DNA of 64,000 nt, from assembly GCF_901827185.1 (NCBI RefSeq), contig NZ_LR594671.1, positions 558,001-622,000 of the forward strand, read 5' to 3'. Both the position numbers and the translations under genes were made by a program. Of this stretch, positions 34,115 to 42,554 are shown piece by piece. This DNA comes from Variovorax sp. PBL-E5 (GTDB taxonomy: Bacteria > Pseudomonadota > Gammaproteobacteria > Burkholderiales > Burkholderiaceae_C). Positions within the stretch are counted from its first letter, which is position 1. Each line of letters opens with the position of its first letter. Below the pieces are notes generated by a model. It ran no database searches. It had not been told where the DNA came from and saw only the letters and a program-made list of their open reading frames with translations.

Positions 34115-34993
34115 TCAGGGCTTGACGAACTTCAGCACGAACTCGTCCTTGGGTTGCGGCGGCTCGGGTGTGTTGCGATCGCGCGGGTCCGAGGGGTTGC
34201 GCATGAACGTGCCCTCGGCCGCGAGCTTGAAGCCGGCCTGCTCGACCTCGGCGCGCAGGAACGATTCCTCGATGCGATGCAGCGTGCCCGATTCCGAGAT
34301 GCCCGTGCCCGGGCGTCCCGCATGGTCGGCGATGACGTACATGCCGCCGGGCTTGAGCGCGGCGAACACGGCGCGATTGACCGCCGCGCGGTCCACGCCC
34401 ATGTGGCCGAAGTCGTGGTAGTTGAACATCAGCGTGACGAGGTCGAGCCCGTTCGATGCGAGCTCCGGCGGCACCGGATCCTCGAAGGGCCGCACGTCGG
34501 CCACGATGTGGCCCGCGTTCGGATTCTTCGCGCGTTCGGCCAGCGCCACCGGTGAGGGCCGCGGCGCGCCGGCGGGCGCGGCAGCGGCGCCCATCGGCAT
34601 CGGCATCATCGGCGCGGCGGCGCCTTCGGGCTGTGCCGGGCGGCTCATTGGCGGACGCGGCGGGCTCTGTCCGTAGACGCGGCCGGTCGGGCCGACGGCG
34701 CGCGCGATCAGCTCGGTCGTGTAGCCGCCGGCCGCGCTCAGGTCGAGCGCCACCATGCCGGGGCGCACGCCGATGAAGGCCAGCATCTCCTGCGGCTTGC
34801 GGCGCACGTCGTTGCGGCGGTCGGCCTCGCTGCGGTCGGGGCTGGCGACGATCTCGGCAATGCGGGCGTGCGACAGCACCGGCTGCGCGGGTGCGCGCGG
34901 CCCGGGGGCCGTGCAGGCGGCGAGCGCGCAGGCGGCGCCGATCAGGGCGGCTGCGCGGGCGGCGCGTCGAAGAGGGGAAAGGGAGAGGGGCAT
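34115..34993 (-). CDS. Exported SAM-methyltransferase-like lipoprotein
   Basis: The 292-residue protein opens with a lipoprotein signal: basic MPLSLSPLRRAARA, hydrophobic core and lipobox LAAC at about residue 26. A class I methyltransferase-like fold follows: RPGMVALDLSAAGGYTTELI (SAM motif I-like), VRPFED, LDLVTLMFNYHDF and AALKPGGMYVIADHAG. This matches a group of exported predicted methyltransferases. An insertion rich in Pro, Ala and Met (about residues 110-150) interrupts the fold. SAM is not expected outside the cytoplasm, so catalytic activity is doubtful. ATG 35017 is an alternative start. It is divergent from the DHA2 exporter. Confidence 0.8.
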   Translation of the reverse strand: MPLSLSPLRRAARAAALIGAACALAACTAPGPRAPAQPVLSHARIAEIVASPDRSEADRRNDVRRKPQEMLAFIGVRPGMVALDLSAAGGYTTELIARAVGPTGRVYGQSPPRPPMSRPAQPEGAAAPMMPMPMGAAAAPAGAPRPSPVALAERAKNPNAGHIVADVRPFEDPVPPELASNGLDLVTLMFNYHDFGHMGVDRAAVNRAVFAALKPGGMYVIADHAGRPGTGISESGTLHRIEESFLRAEVEQAGFKLAAEGTFMRNPSDPRDRNTPEPPQPKDEFVLKFVKP

Positions 34994-35068
34994 CGGCTCG
35001 GCCTGGCAGGCTTCCATATGATGTGGACGTGCGCGGCGCCCGCGGCGCCGGCGCTCCGCTCCCAGTCT

Positions 35069-36508
35069 ATGCCCACACCCTCTCCCCTGCATCCGGCGGC
35101 CGAATCCTTTCCTTCCCACGGCCGCTGGATCGCGTTCCTGGTCGCCGCCGCCTTCTTCATGGAGAACCTCGACGCCACGGTCATCACCACCGCGGTGCCT
35201 GCGATGGCGCAGAGCTTCGGCGTCGCGCCGGTGGCGCTGTCCACCGGCATCAGCGCCTACCTGCTGGCGCTGGCGGTCTTCATTCCGGTCAGCGGCTGGG
35301 TGGCCGACCGCCTCGGCCCGCGCCAGGTGTTCGCCACCGCCATCCTCATCTTCACGCTGGCCTCGGTGGCCTGCGGCCTGTCGCAGAGCCTGCCGATGTT
35401 CGTCGCGGCGCGCATCGCGCAGGGCGTCGGCGGTGCGCTGATGGTGCCGGTCGGGCGGTTGATCGTGCTGCGCAGCACGCCGAAGAGCGAACTGGTCAAG
35501 GCCATCGCCACCATCACCTGGCCCGGCCTCGCGGCGCCGGTGCTCGGGCCGCCGCTGGGCGGCTGGATCGCGAGCACCTGGAGCTGGCACTGGATTTTCT
35601 TCCTCAACGTGCCGCTCGGCGCCTGCGCGATCTTCTTCGCGCTGCGCTGGATCGACGGCGCGCCGGGCGGCCGGCGGCCCTTCGACTGGCCCGGTTTCGT
35701 CGCCAGCGGTGTCGGACTCGCCGCGCTGATGTACGGCCTCGACCTGATGAGCCATTCGCCCATCGACTGGGCCATGGCCGGCGCGCTCGCGGTGATCGGC
35801 AGCTGCGCGCTCGGCTATGCGCTGTGGCACATGCGGCGCGCCGCGCATCCGCTGGTCAACCTCTCGGTCTTCGGCGTGCGCACCTTCCGCACCTCGGTGG
35901 CGGGCGGCTCGCTGTTCCGCATCGCGATCGGCAGCGCGCCTTTCCTGCTGCCGCTGATGTTCCAGCTGGCCTTCGGCTTCAGCATGGTGGCCTCGGGCTT
36001 CCTGATGCTGGCGCTGTTCGCCGGCAACCTCGGCATCAAGCCGGCCACCAGCTTCGTGCTGCGGCGCTTCGGTTTTCGCGGCACGCTGCTTGGCAACGGC
36101 GTGCTGGTGGCACTCGGCTTCGCCGCCTGCGCGGCGTTGTCGCCCGACACGCCGCTCTGGGTGATGATCGTGGTGATGGTGGCGAGCGGCGTCTGCCGCT
36201 CGATGCAGTTCACCGGCTTCAACACGCTGGTGTTCTGCGACATCACGCCGACGCAGACCAGCGGCGCGACCACGCTGTTCAGCATGTGCCAGCAGTTGAG
36301 CGCCGGCATCGGCATCGCCTTCGGCGCCATCGCGCTGCGCCTGGCCGAACAGTTCACGGGCCACGCCGGCACGCCCGGCGTCGCGGATTTCCGCATCGCC
36401 TTCGGCCTGGTGACGGTGCTGGCACTCGTGGCGCTGTTCGACGCGTTCGCGCTGCCGCACGATGCCGGTGCGCGCGTGAGCGGGCATCGCAGCAGCGCGC
36501 CGGCCTGA
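35069..36508 (+). CDS. DHA2-type MFS multidrug exporter (EmrB/QacA family)
   Basis: A 479-residue, 14-helix transporter. TM1 reads FFMENLDATVITTAVPAMAQ, motif A appears as GWVADRLGPRQVFA, and motif C-like GPPLGGWIASTWSWHWIFFL marks the drug antiporter group. It would export toxic organics by proton antiport. The start at 35069 (MPTPSPLHPAAESF) was chosen since upstream sequence belongs to the divergent lipoprotein gene. No membrane fusion protein is adjacent, so it probably works alone. Confidence 0.92.
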   Translation: MPTPSPLHPAAESFPSHGRWIAFLVAAAFFMENLDATVITTAVPAMAQSFGVAPVALSTGISAYLLALAVFIPVSGWVADRLGPRQVFATAILIFTLASVACGLSQSLPMFVAARIAQGVGGALMVPVGRLIVLRSTPKSELVKAIATITWPGLAAPVLGPPLGGWIASTWSWHWIFFLNVPLGACAIFFALRWIDGAPGGRRPFDWPGFVASGVGLAALMYGLDLMSHSPIDWAMAGALAVIGSCALGYALWHMRRAAHPLVNLSVFGVRTFRTSVAGGSLFRIAIGSAPFLLPLMFQLAFGFSMVASGFLMLALFAGNLGIKPATSFVLRRFGFRGTLLGNGVLVALGFAACAALSPDTPLWVMIVVMVASGVCRSMQFTGFNTLVFCDITPTQTSGATTLFSMCQQLSAGIGIAFGAIALRLAEQFTGHAGTPGVADFRIAFGLVTVLALVALFDAFALPHDAGARVSGHRSSAPA

Positions 36509-36511
36509 CCT

Positions 36512-36712
36512 GGCTGGGCGGGGGAATGCCTGCGTTCGCCACGAAGTCGGTGCTCTTGAAAATCGGACGCGCGAACATCCAATCCAGCGCGTGCACTCAC
36601 GTAGAACAGCGGTGCCCGTATCGGTTGTCGATGCCACAGGTACAGCGGCACCAGCATCCGGCCCACCTGGCCATTGCCGTCCAGAAACGGGTGCAAGGAT
36701 TCGAATTTGCAC
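36512..36712 (-). pseudogene. Fic-domain protein remnant
   Basis: In one reverse frame (about 36712-36600) the sequence reads FESLHPFLDGNGQVGR and then LVPLYLWHRQ, the Fic active-site motif HPFxDGNGRxGR with Gln for Arg. In another frame, beginning at 36596, it reads ALDWMFARPIFKSTDFVANAG, matching the C-terminal region of Fic/Huntingtin-yeast-partner E-type proteins. The roughly 80-100 residues that normally separate these parts and the entire N-terminus are missing. The gene is broken by deletion and frameshift. Fic enzymes attach AMP to target proteins; this copy cannot. Confidence 0.75.
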
Positions 36713-36821
36713 GGCGCGGGAAGAAGGGTGGCAGACGGTTGCGGATCGGGGGTGAGCCGCAAAGAGAAATGCGGCGCACAGCCGAGCCACAAGCCATTGG
36801 GTCGGCAGGAGCCTTCGCCGC

Positions 36822-38069
36822 TTACCGATAGCTGCGCGCGTCCTCGATCACCTTGCCGTCGTTCGGCAGCGCACCCACTGCGACGAACTCGATGCTGGCG
36901 CGCAGCTTGGTGATTTCGCGCGCGGCCTCGGCCACGCGTTCGCGCAGGCCCTGCAGGTCGCCGGTGCATTCGAGCTGCAGCGTCATGCGGTCGTCGCCGG
37001 TCTCGCCGCTGACCACGAGGCGCGCGCGCCGCACCTCGGCGAAGCGGCGCGCGATGTCGGCGACCTGGCCCGGGTGCACGAACATGCCGCGCACCTTGGT
37101 GGTCTGGTCGGCACGGCCGAGCCAGCCCCGGATGCGGCGGTTGGTGCGGCCGGTCGGGCAGCGGCCCGGCAGCACGGCCGAGAGGTCGCCGGTGCCGAAG
37201 CGGATCAGCGGGTAGTCGGGGTTCAGCGTGGTGACCACGATCTCGCCGACCTCGCCGTCGGGCACCGGATCGCCCGTGCCGGGGCGCACGATCTCGACGA
37301 TCACGCCCTCGTCGAGCACCAGCCCTTCGCGCGCGCTGGTTTCGTAGGCCACGAGGCCGAGGTCGGCCGTCGCGTAGCACTGCGTGCCGGCCACGCCGCG
37401 CTCGGCGATCCAGTCGTGCAGCGAGGGCGGGAAGGCTTCGCCGGAGACCAGCGCCTTGGTCAGCGTCGGCAGCGCGATGTTCTTCTCGGCGGCTTTCTCG
37501 AGCAGGATCTTCAGGAAGCTCGGCGTGCCGGCGTAGCCCGCGGGCCGCAGGTCGGCGATCGCTTCGATCTGCTGCTCGGTCTGTCCGGTGCCGCCCGCGA
37601 ACACGGTGCAGCCGAGGGCGCGTGCACCGCTTTCCATGATCGCGCCGGCCGGTGTCATGTGGTAGCTGAAGCTGTTGTGCACGAGATCGCCGCCGCGAAA
37701 GCCGGCCGCATGCAGCGCGCGTGCCGTGCGCCAGTAGTCGCGTGCCTCGCCCTCGGGTTCGTAGATCGTGCCGGGGCTTGCGAAGATGCGCAGCATGCGA
37801 GGCCCGCGCGCGATCGCGGAGAAGCCGCCGAAGGGATCTTCGGCGCGATGCGCCTGCTGCAGGGCGAGCAACTCGGACTTGCGCGTGACCGGCAGCTTCG
37901 CGAGGGCATTGCGGCTGTCGACATCGGCCGCGGCAACGCCGTCGAGAATCTTCGCAAAGGCCGGCGCTGCCGTCTGCGCTTGCGCGATCTGTTTCGGCAG
38001 CGCCGCGAGCAGGTCGCGCTCGCGCTCTTCGGGATCGCGCACCTCGAGCTTGTCGTAGTAGTCGGTCAT
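36822..38069 (-). CDS. Phenylacetate-CoA ligase-like adenylate-forming enzyme
   Basis: The 415-residue protein has PaaK-family architecture: LPVTRKSELLALQQ, DLVHNSFSYHMTPAGAIME, FAGGTGQTEQQIEAIADLRP, YAGTPSFLKILLEKA, YATADLGLVAYET and the C-terminal hinge RGWLGRADQTTKVRGMFVHP. It would activate a carboxylic acid with ATP and join it to CoA. The usual Ser/Thr-rich SSGTTG phosphate loop is replaced by IFASPGTIYEP, as in other members of this ABC-linked subgroup. Its ATG overlaps the stop of the upstream ATPase gene (38066-38069), so it is the last gene of the HAAT operon and probably activates the imported substrate. It is likely not the true phenylacetate enzyme. Confidence 0.88.
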   Translation of the reverse strand: MTDYYDKLEVRDPEERERDLLAALPKQIAQAQTAAPAFAKILDGVAAADVDSRNALAKLPVTRKSELLALQQAHRAEDPFGGFSAIARGPRMLRIFASPGTIYEPEGEARDYWRTARALHAAGFRGGDLVHNSFSYHMTPAGAIMESGARALGCTVFAGGTGQTEQQIEAIADLRPAGYAGTPSFLKILLEKAAEKNIALPTLTKALVSGEAFPPSLHDWIAERGVAGTQCYATADLGLVAYETSAREGLVLDEGVIVEIVRPGTGDPVPDGEVGEIVVTTLNPDYPLIRFGTGDLSAVLPGRCPTGRTNRRIRGWLGRADQTTKVRGMFVHPGQVADIARRFAEVRRARLVVSGETGDDRMTLQLECTGDLQGLRERVAEAAREITKLRASIEFVAVGALPNDGKVIEDARSYR

Positions 38070-38878
38070 GCGAGCCAGCGCTTTCTGCGCTTGTAGCTTT
38101 TGACATCGCGAAAGCTCTTGCGGTCGGCGCCGCCGACGCCGAGGTAGAACTCCTTCACGTCCTCGTTCTCGCGCAGGCTCTTCGCCTCGCCGTCCATCAC
38201 GATGCGGCCGTTCTCGAGGATGTAGCCGTAGTCGGCATAGCGCAGTGCCATGTTGGTGTTCTGCTCGGCGAGCAGGAAGGTCACGCCTTCCTTCTCGTTG
38301 AGATCCTTCACGATGCCGAACACCTCCTCCACGATCTGCGGCGCGAGGCCCATCGAGGGTTCGTCGAGCAGCACCATGTTCGGATTGGCCATCAGCGCGC
38401 GGCCGATGGCGCACATCTGCTGCTCGCCGCCCGAGGTGTAGGCGGCCTGCGACGCGCGCCGCGTCTTCAGGCGCGGGAAGTAGGCGTAGACCTTGTCGAG
38501 CGTCTGCGCGACCGCGGCCTTGCCGTCGCTGCGCGTATAGGCGCCGGTCATCAGGTTCTCCTCGATCGTGAGGTGGGCGAAGCAATGGCGTCCTTCCATC
38601 ACCTGGATCAGGCCGCGGCGCACCAGCTCCGAGGGCGTGAGCGCCTCGATGCGTTCGCCGCGCAGCTCGATGCTGCCCTTGGTCACCGCGCCGCGTTCGC
38701 CCGCCAGCAGGTTGGAGACCGCGCGCAGCGTGGTCGTCTTGCCCGCGCCGTTGCCGCCGAGCAGCGCCACGATGCCGCGCTCAGGCACCGTGAGCGACAC
38801 GCCTTTCAGCACGAGGATCACGTGGTTGTAGATCACCTCGATGCCGTTGACTTCGAGCAAGACTTTGGATGCGTTCAT
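38066..38878 (-). CDS. HAAT/Liv-type ABC transporter ATPase (LivF-like)
   Basis: A 270-residue ATPase: Walker A GGNGAGKTTTLRAV, the LivF-typical QVMEGRHCFAHLTIEENL, signature SGGEQQMCAIGRALM, Walker B MVLLDEPSMGLAP and LAEQNTNMALRYADYGYIL. It pairs with the LivG-like ATPase at 42555 to energise the permeases. I chose ATG 38878 (MNASKVLLEV); six more codons to 38896 would run into a repeat. The C-terminus is longer and more basic than usual (KSYKRRKRW). Confidence 0.92.
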   Translation of the reverse strand: MNASKVLLEVNGIEVIYNHVILVLKGVSLTVPERGIVALLGGNGAGKTTTLRAVSNLLAGERGAVTKGSIELRGERIEALTPSELVRRGLIQVMEGRHCFAHLTIEENLMTGAYTRSDGKAAVAQTLDKVYAYFPRLKTRRASQAAYTSGGEQQMCAIGRALMANPNMVLLDEPSMGLAPQIVEEVFGIVKDLNEKEGVTFLLAEQNTNMALRYADYGYILENGRIVMDGEAKSLRENEDVKEFYLGVGGADRKSFRDVKSYKRRKRWLA

Positions 38879-38892
38879 GGTGTTAGCCGGGG

Positions 38893-38982
38893 ACACCGCG
38901 GAACCGGCTTTGCCGGGCCGCAGGTGTTGCCCCCGGTAGGGGGTTGGCGAAGCGACACGAAGTGCGCGAAGACTGGGGGCGA
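38893..38982. repeat. Dispersed intergenic repeat, copy 1
   Basis: Sequence of the form CACCGCGGAACCGGCTTTGC, CGGGCCGCAGGTGTTGCCCC and GGGGGTTGGCGAAGCGAC, ending ACTGGGGGC, in the gap between two genes of the HAAT operon. It has an inner CCCCC/GGGGG hairpin and CCGGC/GCCGG arms. Related copies lie at 40356, 47747, 57645 (inverted) and 58572. Confidence 0.85.
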
Positions 38983-38985
38983 GCG

Positions 38986-40305
38986 TCAGGAACTGCAGTC
39001 CGCGACGTCGCGCTTGCTCAACTTTTTCTCCGCCTCGTACTTCTCGCCCGCAGTCTTCACCATCGGCTTGATGATCTGCTCATCGGCCTGGTACCACTCG
39101 GGCGCGACGTTCCACTTGGCGCCGTCCCAGGTCTCGATGCGGGCCCAGGTCGATCCCATGTGGTCCTGGCAGGAGGTGCTGATCGGCCGCATCACGCCGG
39201 AGAAGCCGAGTGCATCCAGCTTCTTCTGGTCGAGCGCCAGGTTCTCCAGGCCCCAGCGCACCTGCTCGCCGGTCATGACCTTGCCCTTGCCGAAGCGTTC
39301 CTGCGCGCGCTTGACGGCTTCGACGCTGAGCATCTGGATGATCACGCCGCGCGTGTAGAGCACCGAGCCGACTTCCTCCCTCGGCCCCGTGCCCTGGCCC
39401 TTGTCGTGCACGCTCTTCAGGATGTCCTGGATCACCTTCGGCTGTGTGCCCGCGGTGTTGAGCGCCAGCGCGTTGTAGCCCTTGGCATTGGCGCCGACGT
39501 CCTTCACGTCGGGTTCGGCGCCGGCCCACCACACGCCGTACATCTTCTCGCGCGGGTAGCCGGTGGCGACCGCTTCCTTGAGCGCGGTCGAGTTCATCAC
39601 GCCCCAGCCCCACAGCAGCACGTAGTCGGGCTTCTGCTGGCGCACCTGCAGCCAGGCCGACTTCTGCTCGACGCCGGGCGCGGTGACAGGGATCAGCGAG
39701 AGCTCGAAGCCGTTCATCTTTGCGCGCTCCTGCAGGAGCGGGATCGGCTCCTTGCCGAAGGGCGAGTCGTGGTAGACCAGCGCGATCTTCTTGCCCTTGA
39801 GCTTGTCTTCGCCGCCTTCCTTCTTGGCGATGTGCTGGATCAGGATGTCGGCCGCGGTCCAGTACGAGCCCATCAGCGGGAAATTCCACTTGAACACGCC
39901 GCCGTCCTGCGATGCGGCCAGGCCGTAGCCCAGCGTGATCAGCGGTATCTTGTCGGCCGGTACCTTGTCCGTCAGCGCGAAGGTGATGCCGGTGGCCTGC
40001 GGATCGAAGAGCGCGACGCCGGGCCGGCTCTTCAGCCGTTCGTAGCATTCGACGCCCTTGTCGGTCGCGTAGCCGGTCTCGCATTCCTCGTAGCCGATCT
40101 TCACGCCGTTGATGCCGCCGGTCGCGTTGACGAGCTTGATGTAGTCCTGCTTGCCGTTGGCCCAGGGCGTGCCGTTGGGCGCATAGGGCCCGGTGCGATA
40201 GACCAGCAGCGGGAAGAACTGCTCCTTGGCTTGCGCGAACGCAGATACGGCGCCCGTGAATGCCGACACTGCGGCGAGCACGATGGCGATGGACTTCAGC
40301 TTCAT
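38986..40305 (-). CDS. HAAT/Liv-type ABC transporter substrate-binding protein
   Basis: A 439-residue periplasmic protein with signal peptide MKLKSIAIVLAAVSAFTGAV cut near AFAQA. The Peripla_BP_6 fold is seen in QDYIKLVNATGGINGVKIGY, YEECETGYATDKGVECYERL, IPLITLGYGLA, KKIALVYHDSPFGKEPIPLL and VLLWGWGVMNSTALKEAV. It is longer than amino-acid-specific LivK (about 370) and resembles members that bind aromatic or other carboxylates; neighbouring CoA ligases support this. The substrate is inferred only. Confidence 0.9.
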   Translation of the reverse strand: MKLKSIAIVLAAVSAFTGAVSAFAQAKEQFFPLLVYRTGPYAPNGTPWANGKQDYIKLVNATGGINGVKIGYEECETGYATDKGVECYERLKSRPGVALFDPQATGITFALTDKVPADKIPLITLGYGLAASQDGGVFKWNFPLMGSYWTAADILIQHIAKKEGGEDKLKGKKIALVYHDSPFGKEPIPLLQERAKMNGFELSLIPVTAPGVEQKSAWLQVRQQKPDYVLLWGWGVMNSTALKEAVATGYPREKMYGVWWAGAEPDVKDVGANAKGYNALALNTAGTQPKVIQDILKSVHDKGQGTGPREEVGSVLYTRGVIIQMLSVEAVKRAQERFGKGKVMTGEQVRWGLENLALDQKKLDALGFSGVMRPISTSCQDHMGSTWARIETWDGAKWNVAPEWYQADEQIIKPMVKTAGEKYEAEKKLSKRDVADCSS

Positions 40306-40355
40306 GGTTGTCTCCTCATTGGATGAAAGGAAGGGTCACGCAAAAACGTCGTCAA

Positions 40356-40414
40356 GCAGCGCCGCCCCCGGCAAGGGGGTTGGCGGCTACACGAAGTGAA
40401 CAAGCCTGGGGGTG
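40356..40414. repeat. Dispersed intergenic repeat, copy 2 (right half)
   Basis: Contains GCCGCCCCCGGCAAGGGGGT, TGGCGGCTACACGAAGTGAA and CAAGCCTGGGGG, the right half of the family. It lies between the permease stop at 40420 and the binding-protein start at 40305, inside the operon. Confidence 0.85.
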
Positions 40415-40419
40415 CATAT

Positions 40420-41484
40420 CTAGTGCGGGAAAGGCCAGAGGCGCAGCTTCTCCTTGGCGGTGGACCACAGGCGCGCGAGGCCATGCGGTTCGACGATCAG
40501 GAAGAACACGATCAGCGCGCCGAAGATCATGAATTCGAGGTGCGAGGCGAGCGCGGTCGAGATCGAGAAGCCGAGCCAGCCCGGCAGCTGGTTGAGAAAG
40601 AGCGGCAGCAGCACGATGAAGGCGGCGCCGAAGAAGCTGCCCATGATCGAGCCCAGCCCGCCGATGATCACCATGAAGAGCAACTGGAACGAGCGGTCGA
40701 TGCTGAAGGCCGCCGGCTCCCACGCGCCCAGGTGCACGAAGCCCCAGAGCCCGCCGGCCACGCCGACGATGAAGCTGCTGACCGCGAAGGCCGTGAGCTT
40801 GGCGTAGACCGGCCGGATGCCGATCACCGCGGCGGCCACGTCCATGTCGCGCATCGCCATCCACTCGCGGCCGATCGCGCTGCGCACGAGGTTCTTGGCC
40901 AGCACCGCGAACACCACCACGAAGGCCAGGCAGAACAGGTACTTCTGCGCCGGGCTCTCGATCGGCAGCCCGAACACGTTGAGCCCCGACACGCTGACCG
41001 AGCCCGAGGACGAGTTGTTGGTGAACCAGTTGATGCGCAGGAAGGCCCAGTCGACGAAGAACTGCGCCGCCAGCGTCGCGACCGCGAGATAGAGGCCCTT
41101 GATGCGCAGGCTCGGAATGCCGAACAGCACGCCGACCACGGTCGAGCACAGGCCGCCCAGCAGCAGCGACACGATCAGCGGCATGCCGTCGATGCGCACG
41201 TGGAAGTTGTAGGCCGCGTAGGCGCCCACGGCCATGAAGGCGCCGGTGCCGAGCGAGATCTGGCCGCAGTAGCCGACCAGGATGTTGAGGCCCAGCGCCG
41301 CGAGCGAAAGAATCAGGAAGGGGATCAGGATCGCGCGGCACCAGTATTCCGACACCGCGAGCGGCACGACCACGAAGGCGAAGGCCAGGAATGCGAGCAT
41401 CAGCACGCGGTCCTGCAGGATCGGGAAGATCTGCTGGTCGGCGCGGTAGGTCGACTTGAACTGACCGTTTTCTCTATAAAGCAT
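40420..41484 (-). CDS. HAAT/Liv-type ABC permease (LivM-like)
   Basis: A 354-residue inner-membrane permease with about ten helices: IPFLILSLAALGLNILVGYC, GQISLGTGAFMAVGAYAAYN, FGIPSLRIKGLYLAVATLAA, the EAA-like loop REWMAMRDMDVAAAVIGIRP and FMVIIGGLGSIMGSFFGAAF. It forms the translocation path with the LivH-like protein. The ATG at 41484 is 2 nt after the LivH-like stop at 41487, so the two are tightly coupled. Confidence 0.93.
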   Translation of the reverse strand: MLYRENGQFKSTYRADQQIFPILQDRVLMLAFLAFAFVVVPLAVSEYWCRAILIPFLILSLAALGLNILVGYCGQISLGTGAFMAVGAYAAYNFHVRIDGMPLIVSLLLGGLCSTVVGVLFGIPSLRIKGLYLAVATLAAQFFVDWAFLRINWFTNNSSSGSVSVSGLNVFGLPIESPAQKYLFCLAFVVVFAVLAKNLVRSAIGREWMAMRDMDVAAAVIGIRPVYAKLTAFAVSSFIVGVAGGLWGFVHLGAWEPAAFSIDRSFQLLFMVIIGGLGSIMGSFFGAAFIVLLPLFLNQLPGWLGFSISTALASHLEFMIFGALIVFFLIVEPHGLARLWSTAKEKLRLWPFPH

Positions 41485-41486
41485 GG

Positions 41487-42416
41487 TCAGACCCGATCGA
41501 TGATCTTCTCGCCGAACAAACCCTGCGGGCGCACGATCAGGAAGACCAGCGCGAGCACATACGCGAACCAGATCTCGATGCCGCCACCCAGCATCGGCCC
41601 GAGATAGATCTCCGACAGCTTCTCGCCGACACCGATCAGGAGGCCGCCGAGGATCGCGCCCGGGATCGAGGTGAGCCCGCCGAGGATCACCACCGGCAGC
41701 GCCTTCAGCGCCACCAGCGAGAGCGAGAACTGCACGCCGAGCTTGGAGCCCCAGATGATGCCGGCCACCAGCGCCGCGAAGCCCGCGACCGACCACACGA
41801 TGACCCAGATGCGGCCGAGCGGAATGCCGATCGACTGCGCGGCCTGGTGGTCGTCGGCCACCGCGCGCAGCGCGCGGCCGGTGGCGGTCTTCTGGAAGAA
41901 CAGCGCGAGCACCGCGACCAGCGCGGCCGCGATCAGGGCGGCGACGAGGTCCTCGCCGCTCAGCAGCAGGCCGCCCTCGAAGACGTTCTGCAGCACCATC
42001 ATCGGCTCCTTGGGCATGCCGACGTCGATCTTGTAGATGTCGTTGCCGAACAGCGTCTGGCCCAGCCCGTCGAGAAAGTAGGCGATGCCCAGCGTGGCCA
42101 TCAGCAGCGTGATGCCTTCCTGGTTGACCAGCCGGCGCAGCGCGAGCCGCTCGATCAGCCAGGCGACGGCGACCATCACCGCCATCGCCGCGATGAAGGC
42201 CAGCACGTTGGCGAGGATCAGGCTCTCGAAGCCGAACCACAGCGGAAACCACTCGGCGAAGCGCGCCATCGCGAGCGCCGCGAACAGCACCATCGCGCCC
42301 TGCGCGAAGTTGAAGACGCCCGAGGCCTTGTAGATCAGCACGAAGCCGATCGCGATCAGCGAATACAGCATGCCGACCATGAGGCCGCCGAACAGTGTCT
42401 CGAGGAAAAAGCCCAT
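41487..42416 (-). CDS. HAAT/Liv-type ABC permease (LivH-like)
   Basis: A 309-residue permease of the BPD_transp_2 family with about eight helices: FGGLMVGMLYSLIAIGFVLI, GVFNFAQGAMVLFAALAMAR, LATLGIAYFLDGLGQTLFGN-like segment, GRALRAVADDHQAAQSIGIP (EAA-like loop) and VILGGLTSIPGAILGGLLIG. The ATG at 42416 is preceded by AAGGAACTGAC; an upstream in-frame ATG at 42482 lies inside a repeat and is not supported. Confidence 0.92.
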   Translation of the reverse strand: MGFFLETLFGGLMVGMLYSLIAIGFVLIYKASGVFNFAQGAMVLFAALAMARFAEWFPLWFGFESLILANVLAFIAAMAVMVAVAWLIERLALRRLVNQEGITLLMATLGIAYFLDGLGQTLFGNDIYKIDVGMPKEPMMVLQNVFEGGLLLSGEDLVAALIAAALVAVLALFFQKTATGRALRAVADDHQAAQSIGIPLGRIWVIVWSVAGFAALVAGIIWGSKLGVQFSLSLVALKALPVVILGGLTSIPGAILGGLLIGVGEKLSEIYLGPMLGGGIEIWFAYVLALVFLIVRPQGLFGEKIIDRV

Positions 42417-42433
42417 GTCAGTTCCTTCTTTCT

Positions 42434-42524
42434 CCCTCCCCCTTTGGGGGAGGGTTGGGGTGGGGGCCAGCGGCGCGCGCAAGGTGACGCGCCCCCATCC
42501 CGGCCTTCCCCCGGAGGGGGAAGG
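42434..42524. repeat. Two-hairpin intergenic repeat element
   Basis: Two strong palindromes, CCCTCCCCC-TTT-GGGGGAGGG (42434-42454) and CCTTCCCCC-GG-GGGGGAAGG-like (42504-42524), flank a segment in which GGGGTGGGGGC and GCCCCCATCCC are also complementary. It lies between the LivG-like and LivH-like genes and resembles small miniature repeats common in Comamonadaceae intergenic DNA. Confidence 0.75.
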
Positions 42525-42554
42525 AGCAACGCCCCGGAACGTGTGCGAGCGGGT

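Noticed and set aside
35815..38106. 763-codon reverse frame spanning the DHA2 exporter, Fic relic and PaaK-like gene
   Set aside because: A chance join of shadows with the Fic relic; only the short Fic segment within it is meaningful.
38893..38982. CRISPR-like array made of the recurring repeats
   Set aside because: Copies are widely scattered, one is inverted, and there are no regular spacers or cas genes.
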